From contig PALN01000047.1 of the NCBI GenBank assembly GCA_002706405.1, forward strand, positions 1 through 37,621: a DNA stretch of 37,621 nucleotides, in the 5' to 3' direction. The DNA comes from Rhodospirillaceae bacterium. Its GTDB lineage: Bacteria; Pseudomonadota; Alphaproteobacteria; Rhodospirillales; Casp-alpha2. The notes under the pieces were generated by a model, which was not told where the DNA came from, ran no database searches, and saw only the letters and a program-made list of their open reading frames with translations. Positions 16,332 through 22,832 of the stretch are shown piece by piece. Position 1 is the first letter of the stretch. The number at the start of each line of letters is the position of its first letter. The position numbers were made by a program, and so were the translations under genes.

Positions 16332-16350
16332 CCGGGACCGATGGTCCCGG
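16332..16350. other. Hairpin downstream of the leftward cox accessory genes
   Basis: Eight-base perfect arms, CCGGGACC and GGTCCCGG, enclose GAT. It lies about 20 bases past the stop of the leftward YdjM-like gene and upstream of the STAS-like gene. No T run follows on either strand, so it is at best a weak or Rho-assisted terminator or an mRNA 3' end stabiliser. The rest of the 168-base gap 16204-16371 shows nothing else. Confidence 0.45.
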
Positions 16351-16371
16351 CAATCTCTCTGCCCCCAGGCC

Positions 16372-17379
16372 TTACGGCGCCATCCCGATGATCATCCGCC
16401 ACAGGTCCGGAAGCCGGGCGCGCACCGATTCGCGGTGGGTTTCAAAGGTGACATGTGCCGCCGGCGCGGCATCGGGCCAGAGGCCGATCGACCATAGGGG
16501 CGCGATCTCGTTCGGCACGAAGGAATAGCGCACGTCGATCACGCGGTCGGGGTGATTCGGATCCCGCGCCACGTAACCGTCGCTGTACCGGGCGAACCGC
16601 GCGATGTCGCGTGCCTGCCGAGAGTCCGCCCGCAGCCAGGGGAAATCCCGCGCCGGATCGAGCCGCGGAACGGACGTTCCCGGCATGACCATGGGGCCGA
16701 TGCCGGCGCGCACGGCATCCACATGGAAGCGGTCGGCGGTCTCGTAGATCACCTTCCACACCAGGATGTTGGCGAAGCTGGGCTTGACCTCAAGCCGCAG
16801 CGGCGCGTGTCCCCGGTCGGCCGCAAGGGCATGGCCCATGGCCAGGGCAGTGCGATGCTGGACCGTCCCCAATCCCAGATAAACCAACGCCCAGACGAGC
16901 GCCGCCCGGCCCCAGGCGCCGTTCCGCCGAACCACGCCGGCGATGGCGAGCGCGAGGACCGGCAGCGTGAACAGGGGATCGACGATGGAAATGATGCTCC
17001 AGGAAAACCGCGCGTCGCTGAACGGCCAGAGCAGCACGGTCCCATAGGAAGTCGCCGTGTCGAGCGAGCCATGGGTGCCGTACCCCAGGGCGCAGAACAT
17101 CCATGTCCGCGGGAACGTCAGGCCGTGCCATCGTCGAAACGGCCGATACAGAAGCAGGGCCGCGATCAGCCCGCCCACGGGGATGAAGATCAGGGAGTGG
17201 GTGAATTGACGATGGTATTCAAGAAACAGAAGGGGATCCGTCTGTGATCGGATCAGCACATCCAGATCCGCCATCATCCCGGCGATGAACCCGAGGCCGC
17301 CAGCCACGACGGCCTGGGTGCGCCGGCGCGTGGCGAGCGGAAGGGCCGCGCCGAGGGCGCCCTGACTGAGCGGGTCCAT
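16372..17379 (-). CDS. YdjM-like membrane-bound metal-dependent hydrolase
   Basis: A 335-residue inner-membrane protein of the YdjM family (annotated as metal-dependent hydrolases). It begins MDPLSQGALGAALPLATRRRT, the family start. The likely metal residues are in GFIAGMMADLDVLIRS (Asp-x-Asp) and YHRQFTHSLIF (His, Thr-His-Ser), with GYGTHGSLDTATSYGT later. Four or five hydrophobic helices occupy residues 25-200. The C-terminal 130 residues are soluble. It starts six bases after the SufU-like stop and seems to be the last gene of the leftward operon. Its link to molybdenum-enzyme maturation is unexplained. In E. coli YdjM is SOS-induced; no LexA box is visible here. Confidence 0.78.
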   Translation of the reverse strand: MDPLSQGALGAALPLATRRRTQAVVAGGLGFIAGMMADLDVLIRSQTDPLLFLEYHRQFTHSLIFIPVGGLIAALLLYRPFRRWHGLTFPRTWMFCALGYGTHGSLDTATSYGTVLLWPFSDARFSWSIISIVDPLFTLPVLALAIAGVVRRNGAWGRAALVWALVYLGLGTVQHRTALAMGHALAADRGHAPLRLEVKPSFANILVWKVIYETADRFHVDAVRAGIGPMVMPGTSVPRLDPARDFPWLRADSRQARDIARFARYSDGYVARDPNHPDRVIDVRYSFVPNEIAPLWSIGLWPDAAPAAHVTFETHRESVRARLPDLWRMIIGMAP

Positions 17380-17385
17380 GAAGGG

Positions 17386-17823
17386 TCAGCCGTCCCGAGG
17401 GCCGGTCTGGTCGAGACAGGCGGCAAGCGCCTGGAACGGCAGCAGGACGCAGTCGTGGCGGTGTTTCGCCCCATGCACGGGCGTGAAGGCGTTGAGCCCT
17501 TCCCAAGCACCCGTGGCCGGCGTGCCGTCTGCCATCAGGGCTTCGACCTGTTTGATGCCGCCCTGGAGGTCCGCCCTTTCCAGTCCCGGCGCCACCTGAG
17601 AGAGCAGGGCCGCCGCCGCCCGGGTCAGAAGGCAACCGCGCACCTTGCCGCCGACCGCCTTGACCCTGTTGCCGTCGAGGTCGACCTCGACGGCCATCCG
17701 GTCCCCGCACAGAAAATTATCGGCCTCGTGCCGACAAGCGGCATGGTCGACCGGGCCCAATGTCTCGGCCTGCGCCGCCAGGGTTTTGATGCGCGCATCG
17801 TAAATGTCGTCGGCGCCGCTCAT
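17386..17823 (-). CDS. SufU-type iron-sulfur scaffold / sulfur-acceptor protein
   Basis: A 145-residue member of the IscU/SufU fold. The three conserved cysteines and the aspartate are Cys39 and Asp41 (NFLCGD), Cys64 (KVRGCLLTRA) and Cys125 (RHDCVLLPFQAL). The spacing of 25 and 61 residues matches zinc-binding SufU of Gram-positive bacteria (Cys41, Cys66, Cys128, from memory) rather than IscU, where the last gap is about 43. SufU takes the persulfide sulfur from SufS. Its ATG at 17823 overlaps the stop of the desulfurase gene by four bases, so the two are translationally coupled and almost certainly partners. The operon context with xdhC suggests sulfur delivery to the molybdenum cofactor, but this is inference; assembly of the 2Fe-2S clusters of CoxS is the alternative. 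Confidence 0.8.
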   Translation of the reverse strand: MSGADDIYDARIKTLAAQAETLGPVDHAACRHEADNFLCGDRMAVEVDLDGNRVKAVGGKVRGCLLTRAAAALLSQVAPGLERADLQGGIKQVEALMADGTPATGAWEGLNAFTPVHGAKHRHDCVLLPFQALAACLDQTGPRDG

Positions 17824-19022
17824 GCCAGGACCTCCAATGTTTCGTCCAGGGCGGCCGTGAAGGCCTCGATATCGCTCGGTATGTTGTAGAGCGCCAAGCT
17901 CGCCCGCGTCGTCGCCGCGACGCCCAGGCGGTCCATCAGCGGCTGGGCGCAATGATGACCGCCGCGCAAGGCCACGCCCCTGGCCCCCATCAATTCGCAG
18001 ATATCGTGGGGATGGACGCCGGCAATGGTGAAGGACAGGATCGGCAGGCGTTTGGCCGTCGCCCCGGGACCGATGACCGTGACCCGGTCCCGGTCCGCGA
18101 AACGCTCCATCAACATTCCGAGCAATACCTGTTCGTGGGCGCGGATTTCCGGCCATTCCAATCCCAGCAAAAGGTCCGCGGCCGCGCCCAGGCCGATGGC
18201 TTGCGTGATCGGCGGAGTGCCGGCCTCGAACCGATGGGGCGGCGGGGCAAAGATCGTTTCATCAAAGGTGACGCGGCGGATCATTTCGCCGCCGCCCATG
18301 AACGGCGCCATGGCGTCGAGAACCGCCGCCCGCGCCCACAGCACGCCGATGCCCGTCGGCCCGAACATCTTGTGCCCGGTGACGACATAGAAATCGCAGC
18401 CCAGGGTGGCGACATCGACCGGTCCGTGGGCCGCCATCTGCGCGCCGTCGACCAGCACCCGCACACCCTTGCCGCGGGCGATGTCACAGACCGCAGCAAC
18501 ATCCGTCACCGCCCCGGTCACGTTGGAGGCATGGGTGACGGCGATCAGCCGCGTGCGCGCCGTGATCAGGCCGTCCAGGGCATCCAGCCGAGGATACCCT
18601 TCGTCGTCCACGGGCAGGACCTTGAGAACCACGCCCGCGCGGTCGCGCAAAATCTGCCAGGGCACGATATTGGCGTGATGTTCGCCTTCGCCGATGATGA
18701 TCTCGTCACCCGGCGACAGCCCGGCGCCGAAACCGTGGGCCACCAGATTGATGGCCGCCGTGGCACTTGACGTAAACACGACCTCGTTCGGGTTCTCTGC
18801 CCCCAGATAGCGCGCCAAGGCGGCCCGCGCGTTTTCAAAGGCCGCGGTCGCCTGGGTGGCCAGAGGATAGATGCCGCGCTTTACGTTGGCGCGACCGCCG
18901 GTTTCGAACGATGCCATGCGGGCAAGCGAGGCTCCTGCCGCCTGGGTCGTCGCTGCGTTATCCAGATAGGTTCCGGCCAGGCCCGAAGCCAGGGATGGAA
19001 ACTGATCGCGCAAGGACAACAT
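17820..19022 (-). CDS. Cysteine desulfurase, SufS/class V aminotransferase type
   Basis: A PLP enzyme of 400 residues that removes sulfur from cysteine as an enzyme persulfide. The PLP lysine is Lys218 in VTGHKMFGPTG. The persulfide cysteine is Cys358 in RGGHHCAQPLMDRL, the SufS (group II) context. The N-terminal YLDNAATTQ and EGEHHANIVPW motifs are also typical. I chose the ATG at 19022, with GGAG seven bases upstream; a TTG two codons earlier is possible. It lies 14 bases after xdhC and overlaps the SufU-like gene. No sufBCD genes are in the window, so it is probably not the housekeeping SUF desulfurase. In Rhodobacter capsulatus a cysteine desulfurase (NifS4) works with XdhC to sulfurate the molybdenum cofactor. 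Confidence 0.93.
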   Translation of the reverse strand: MLSLRDQFPSLASGLAGTYLDNAATTQAAGASLARMASFETGGRANVKRGIYPLATQATAAFENARAALARYLGAENPNEVVFTSSATAAINLVAHGFGAGLSPGDEIIIGEGEHHANIVPWQILRDRAGVVLKVLPVDDEGYPRLDALDGLITARTRLIAVTHASNVTGAVTDVAAVCDIARGKGVRVLVDGAQMAAHGPVDVATLGCDFYVVTGHKMFGPTGIGVLWARAAVLDAMAPFMGGGEMIRRVTFDETIFAPPPHRFEAGTPPITQAIGLGAAADLLLGLEWPEIRAHEQVLLGMLMERFADRDRVTVIGPGATAKRLPILSFTIAGVHPHDICELMGARGVALRGGHHCAQPLMDRLGVAATTRASLALYNIPSDIEAFTAALDETLEVLA

Positions 19023-19036
19023 CGGCAAGCTCCGCC

Positions 19037-20056
19037 CTAGTCCGGGGTGCTGCGCATGCGGGCGATGATTTCGGCCAGGATGCTGACGGCGATTTCCGCC
19101 GGTGACTTGGCCCCGATGCGCAAGCCGATGGGCCCGTGAATACGCCCGATGGCCTCCTCATCGAACCCGACTTCGGCCAGGCGCTCGACCCGTTTCGCCT
19201 GGGTCCGCGAACTGCCGAGGGAGCCGACGTAGAAGGCCGGCGAGCGCAGCGCCCGATCGAGCGCCGGATCGTCCAGTTTGGGGTCATGGGTCAAGGTGAC
19301 GATGGCCGTGCGGCTGTCGGGCTTGAGATCGTCCAGGGCTTCGTCCGGCCAGTCCGTACGCACGTCGACGCCGGGAAACCGCGTATCGGACGCATAGGCC
19401 CGGCGCGGATCGACGACCGTGACACGGAACCCGGCCATGGCCGCCATCGGCACCAGGGCCTGGGCGATATGCACCGCGCCGACCACGATCAGGCGCCGCG
19501 GCGGGGCCACGACCTCGATGAACCAGTCGCCGTCGTCGCCCGAACAGGCACGGGATTTGTCGTCCGTAAGCGCCTTGCGGGCGGCGTCGGCGACGGCATC
19601 GGGAAGATCGCCCTTGCCGAGCATCACCGTCTCGCCGCTGTCCAGGCGCGTGACCAGGGCCGAGCTTTCCCCCGACGCCAGCGCCGTCCGTGCCTGGGCA
19701 TACACGTCCGCCGAGGTCGCGAAATCGCGAACCAAAACCGAGACCGCCCCGCCGCAGGCCAAGCCCACGTCCCAGGCCTGCTGGTCGGAAACACCGAAGT
19801 CCAGCACCTGGGCCGGCGCGCCCTTGAGTATGTCCAAGGCTTCCTTGACCACCGCTCCTTCGATGCAGCCGCCGGAGACCGAGCCCGTCATTTCGCCCTC
19901 CGCCGAAACACCCAGATGGCTGCCCGGCGGGCGCGGCGACGAGCCCCAGGTCGACACCACGGTCGCCAGCGCCACGGGCTTGCCCGCATCCCGCCAGGCA
20001 AAGGCGGCGTCGAACACGTCGTCGGCGGGACCGATCTGATCCGTCGGCAGGGACAT
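19037..20056 (-). CDS. XdhC/CoxI-family molybdenum cofactor maturation protein
   Basis: A 339-residue protein of the XdhC family, which binds molybdenum cofactor, protects its sulfurated form and delivers it to molybdenum hydroxylases. The N-terminal XdhC_CoxI domain has KPVALATVVSTWGSSPRPPGS and GEMTGSVSGGCIEGAVV. The C-terminal Rossmann-like domain has PRRLIVVGAVHIAQALVPMAAMAGFRVTVVDPRRAY and later SPAFYVGSLGSSRTQAKRVERL. I chose the ATG at 20056, with AGAGG about eight bases upstream; the longer frame runs through the coxG end and is not supported. It lies between coxG and the desulfurase, with gaps of 16 and 14 bases. Confidence 0.93.
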   Translation of the reverse strand: MSLPTDQIGPADDVFDAAFAWRDAGKPVALATVVSTWGSSPRPPGSHLGVSAEGEMTGSVSGGCIEGAVVKEALDILKGAPAQVLDFGVSDQQAWDVGLACGGAVSVLVRDFATSADVYAQARTALASGESSALVTRLDSGETVMLGKGDLPDAVADAARKALTDDKSRACSGDDGDWFIEVVAPPRRLIVVGAVHIAQALVPMAAMAGFRVTVVDPRRAYASDTRFPGVDVRTDWPDEALDDLKPDSRTAIVTLTHDPKLDDPALDRALRSPAFYVGSLGSSRTQAKRVERLAEVGFDEEAIGRIHGPIGLRIGAKSPAEIAVSILAEIIARMRSTPD

Positions 20057-20072
20057 GGTCGAAACCTCTTTT

Positions 20073-20690
20073 CTAACCGGCCGAATTCGTGGACGACAGC
20101 GCAAAGGCCGCGGCAGCCGCGGCGACCGCGGCAACGGCAATCCAGATCCACACCCGTTTGCCGGAACCGGACGTCGCCGGAGCGGCAATCGGTTCACCCA
20201 CGGCGGGGGCCGGTTGCGCCGCCGCTTCATCGGCCGGCGCCGCACCGGCGCGTTCGACGACCAATTGTTCGAAGGTCGAGAAAAATTCACCGGCCAGCTT
20301 CTTGGACGTGCCCTCGATCAGGCGTCCGCCGAGCTGTGCCAGCTTGCCGCCGACGTCGGCCTTGACCTCGTAGACCAGCATCGTACCGTCACCGTCCTCG
20401 GTCAGGGTGACGACCGCGCCGCCCTTGGCGAAGCCGGCGGCACCACCTTTGCCTTCACCGGTAATGGTGTAGCTTTCCGGCGGGTTGAGGTCCGACAGGG
20501 TGACCTGGCCGTTGAACTTGGCGCGCACGGGCCCGACCTTGGCGGTGACCACCGCGGCGAACTCCGTATCCGAGACCTTGTCCAGGCTTTCGCAGCCGGG
20601 AATGGCCTTGGCCAGAATTTCCGGGTCGTTCAGGGCGGCAAACACGGCTTCCCTCGGGGCAGCGATATGGCGTTGATCCTTCAGATCCAT
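20073..20690 (-). CDS. CoxG-like SRPBCC protein with C-terminal membrane anchor
   Basis: A 205-residue protein of the CO dehydrogenase subunit G family. Residues 1-150 form the START/SRPBCC hydrophobic-pocket fold (DLKDQRHIAAPREAVFAALNDPEILAKAIPGCESL, then VGGKLAQLGGRLIEGTSKKLAGEFFSTFEQLV). An alanine/proline-rich linker leads to a C-terminal membrane helix (VWIWIAVAAVAAAAAAFAL, about 182-200). In CO dehydrogenase systems CoxG links the enzyme to the membrane and quinone pool. Its presence suggests that electrons from the molybdenum hydroxylase go to the respiratory chain. It shares the leftward operon with xdhC. Confidence 0.88.
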   Translation of the reverse strand: MDLKDQRHIAAPREAVFAALNDPEILAKAIPGCESLDKVSDTEFAAVVTAKVGPVRAKFNGQVTLSDLNPPESYTITGEGKGGAAGFAKGGAVVTLTEDGDGTMLVYEVKADVGGKLAQLGGRLIEGTSKKLAGEFFSTFEQLVVERAGAAPADEAAAQPAPAVGEPIAAPATSGSGKRVWIWIAVAAVAAAAAAFALSSTNSAG

Positions 20691-20777
20691 GGGTCTTCTA
20701 ATTCCTTCTTTGGGTATCTACGGACAATCGTGGGCTCTTTATGCCTCGATATGTTTCAAAAGTCATGTCGGGATTCG

Positions 20778-21398
20778 TCAGGTGCCGAGATCGGCCGGCG
20801 CATCGATATCCATATGGATGGCGTTGGTGTCCACGTCCACCCCCAGGACATCGGCCTTGTGACGGATCAGCAGCGGCTTGGCGCCGACATCGCCGGAAAG
20901 CTGATCGAATTCATCGAACAGAGTGCGGGGCCAAAGCACGGGATTGCCCGGTCGGCCGTCATAGCGCGGCTGGCAGATGGTGTTGCCGCCCGCATCTTCG
21001 AAGGCGTTGATCAGGGCATCAACCACGCCGGCGCTGATCCCCGGCATGTCGCCCAGCAGGATCACCGCCCCCGCCGCCCCTGGGTCCACGGCGGCGATCC
21101 CGGCCTTGACCGAGGACGCCAGCCCGGTCGCGTAATCCGGATTGACAACGAAGCGCACATCAAAGCCCGCGAGGGCGTCGCGCACCCGATCGGCGTCATG
21201 GCCGACGACGACAAGAACCTCCGCCGCCCGGGACGCCAGCGCGGCCTCAACCGCGTGACGCACCAGAGCCGCGCCGTGATATTCTGCGGTCAGCTTGTTG
21301 ACCGGCGCCATGCGGGTCGACCGTCCCGCCGCCAACACGACGGCGGCCACAGCTGAAGGGGCCGGATCGGGACCGTTTTTTCGATCTGTAACTTGCAT
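20778..21398 (-). CDS. MocA-like molybdenum cofactor nucleotidyltransferase
   Basis: A 206-residue NTP-transferase. The nucleotide-binding motif VLAAGRSTRMAPVNKL (LAAGxSxRM...K) lies near residues 20-36. The metal-binding ILLGDMPG is near 93-100. CQPRYDGRPGNPVLWPRTLFDEFDQLSGDVGAKPLL follows, a block typical of MocA/YgfJ proteins that turn molybdopterin cofactor into the cytosine dinucleotide form. Enzymes of the CoxL family use that form, which fits the divergent coxSML genes. The ATG at 21398 is the first gene of the leftward set. The ribosome binding site is weak and a shorter start is possible. The 87-base gap to coxG holds no obvious terminator. Confidence 0.85.
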   Translation of the reverse strand: MQVTDRKNGPDPAPSAVAAVVLAAGRSTRMAPVNKLTAEYHGAALVRHAVEAALASRAAEVLVVVGHDADRVRDALAGFDVRFVVNPDYATGLASSVKAGIAAVDPGAAGAVILLGDMPGISAGVVDALINAFEDAGGNTICQPRYDGRPGNPVLWPRTLFDEFDQLSGDVGAKPLLIRHKADVLGVDVDTNAIHMDIDAPADLGT

Positions 21399-21440
21399 CT
21401 GGACCTGTTAGCGGGTTTTCCTGCTGGTGGAGTCCTGTTA

Positions 21441-21446
21441 TATGAT
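21441..21446 (+). promoter_or_regulatory. Likely -10 box of the coxSML promoter
   Basis: TATGAT matches TATAAT at five of six positions and lies just before the palindrome at 21447. The -35 region 17 bases upstream (TTCCTG) is weak, suggesting an activator or a regulated promoter. On the other strand TATAAC (21437-21442) overlaps it and could serve the leftward genes. Confidence 0.45.
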
Positions 21447-21456
21447 TTGTATACAA
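21447..21456. promoter_or_regulatory. GntR-type operator candidate between the divergent cox sets
   Basis: TTGTATACAA is a perfect ten-base palindrome of the kind bound by FadR/FCD-type GntR regulators (core GTATAC). It directly follows the -10 box, so it covers the predicted coxS start site and lies upstream of the leftward genes. No GntR gene is in the window. Confidence 0.5.
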
Positions 21457-21529
21457 TTATTCCAGGCGCGTAGACGTCATTCATCCAAAAATCATCCAGG
21501 ACAAACCCTGAACAGGGTTTGAAAGGGCC

Positions 21530-21997
21530 ATGCCAGAAATATCCCTAACCGTAAATGGCGAGCAGGTTACCAAGTCCGTCGAGGGCCGTACGTTGCTTGT
21601 CGAATTCATCCGCGAGACCCTGAAACTGACCGGCACCCACATCGGCTGCGACACCAGCCAGTGCGGGGCCTGCACCGTGCACTTGAACGGCAAGGCCGTG
21701 AAAAGCTGCACCATGCTGGCCGCCCAGGCCGACGGCGCCGAGATCACGACCATCGAGGGCATCTCCCCGGCGGGTCAGTTGAACCCCATGCAGAAGGCCT
21801 TCAACGACCATCACGGCCTGCAATGCGGGTTCTGCACGCCCGGCATGGTGATGCGCGCCATGACCCTGGTCAAAGACAACCCGAACCCGACCGAGGCCGA
21901 TGTGCGCCACGGCCTGGAAGGCAACATCTGCCGCTGTACCGGGTATCAGAACATCGTCGCCGCCGTCCTCGACGGCGCCAAGGCGCTTCGGGGCTGA
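21530..21997 (+). CDS. Molybdenum hydroxylase small subunit, 2Fe-2S (CoxS-like)
   Basis: A 155-residue iron-sulfur subunit that relays electrons from the molybdenum site to FAD. The N-terminal plant-type ferredoxin cluster uses Cys40, Cys45, Cys48 and Cys60 ([22 protein letters not shown]). The C-terminal helical cluster uses Cys99, Cys102, Cys134 and Cys136 ([11 protein letters not shown] and [11 protein letters not shown]). It lacks a signal peptide, so the complex is cytoplasmic. It begins the rightward set 131 bases from the divergent nucleotidyltransferase. The order is small-medium-large. Confidence 0.95.
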   Translation: MPEISLTVNGEQVTKSVEGRTLLVEFIRETLKLTGTHIGCDTSQCGACTVHLNGKAVKSCTMLAAQADGAEITTIEGISPAGQLNPMQKAFNDHHGLQCGFCTPGMVMRAMTLVKDNPNPTEADVRHGLEGNICRCTGYQNIVAAVLDGAKALRG

Positions 21998-22008
21998 GGG
22001 GAAACGAC

Positions 22009-22815
22009 ATGGAAGACTTCAATTACACCCGGCCCGCGTCGCTTTCCGATGCCGCCGCCACCCATTCAAATGCAGACGACGCCATGTACATGGCCGGCGG
22101 CCAGACGCTGATCCCGGTCCTCAAGCAGGGCCTGGCCATGCCGACGGACGTGGTCGACCTGAACGCCATCGACGACCTTTCGGGGATTACCGTGTCCGGC
22201 GGCACCGTCACGATCGGCGCCATGACCCGCCATGCCCTGGTCGCCGCATCCGGCGAGATCAAGGCCGTGCTGCCGGCGCTGACGGTCCTGGCCGGCGGCA
22301 TCGGCGATGCCCAGGTGCGCAACCGCGGCACCATCGGCGGCTCGCTCGCCAATAACGATCCGTCCGCCGATTATCCCGCCGCCGTCATGGGCCTGGGGGC
22401 CACGGTGGTCACCGACCAGCGCGAGATCGCGGCCGAAGAGTATTTCGACGGCATGTTCGCGACCAATCTGGAACCCGGCGAGATCATCAAGGCCGTCACC
22501 TTTCCGGTGCCGGAAAAGGCCGGCTACGCCAAGTTCCCCAACCCGGCGTCGCGTTATGCCCTGGTCGGCGTGTTCGTCGCCAAGATCGCATCCGGTGTGC
22601 GCGTCGCGGTCACGGGGGCGGGCCAGGAAGGCGTGTTCCGTGCGACGGAAATCGAAGATGCCTTGAACACTAATTTCTCAGCCGACGCCCTGAGCGGCGT
22701 CACCGTACCGGCCGATGATTTGATGACCGACATGCACGCCGACGCGGAATACCGCGCCAATCTGATCGGCGTCATGGCCAAGCGGGCCGTCAATCAGGCC
22801 AACGGGCAAGGCTGA
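22009..22815 (+). CDS. Molybdenum hydroxylase medium subunit, FAD-binding (CoxM-like)
   Basis: A 268-residue FAD subunit. The ATG at 22009 follows GAGGGGA and lies 11 bases after the coxS-like stop; longer forms of the frame overlap coxS and are not supported. FAD-binding motifs are MYMAGGQTLIPVLKQGLA (AGGQ, near 24-41) and RNRGTIGGSLANNDPSADYPAA (near 103-124), both standard for CoxM and the FAD part of xanthine dehydrogenase. The C-terminal CODH flavoprotein domain (SRYALVGVFVAKI) follows. It sits between the 2Fe-2S and molybdenum subunits. Confidence 0.94.
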   Translation: MEDFNYTRPASLSDAAATHSNADDAMYMAGGQTLIPVLKQGLAMPTDVVDLNAIDDLSGITVSGGTVTIGAMTRHALVAASGEIKAVLPALTVLAGGIGDAQVRNRGTIGGSLANNDPSADYPAAVMGLGATVVTDQREIAAEEYFDGMFATNLEPGEIIKAVTFPVPEKAGYAKFPNPASRYALVGVFVAKIASGVRVAVTGAGQEGVFRATEIEDALNTNFSADALSGVTVPADDLMTDMHADAEYRANLIGVMAKRAVNQANGQG

Positions 22816-22832
22816 AGGGGGAGTACGGAAAC

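Noticed and set aside
16206..16391. Possible small rightward gene in the gap after the STAS-like protein
   Set aside because: It has no ribosome binding site and no family resemblance, and it overlaps the hairpin and the end of the YdjM-like gene.
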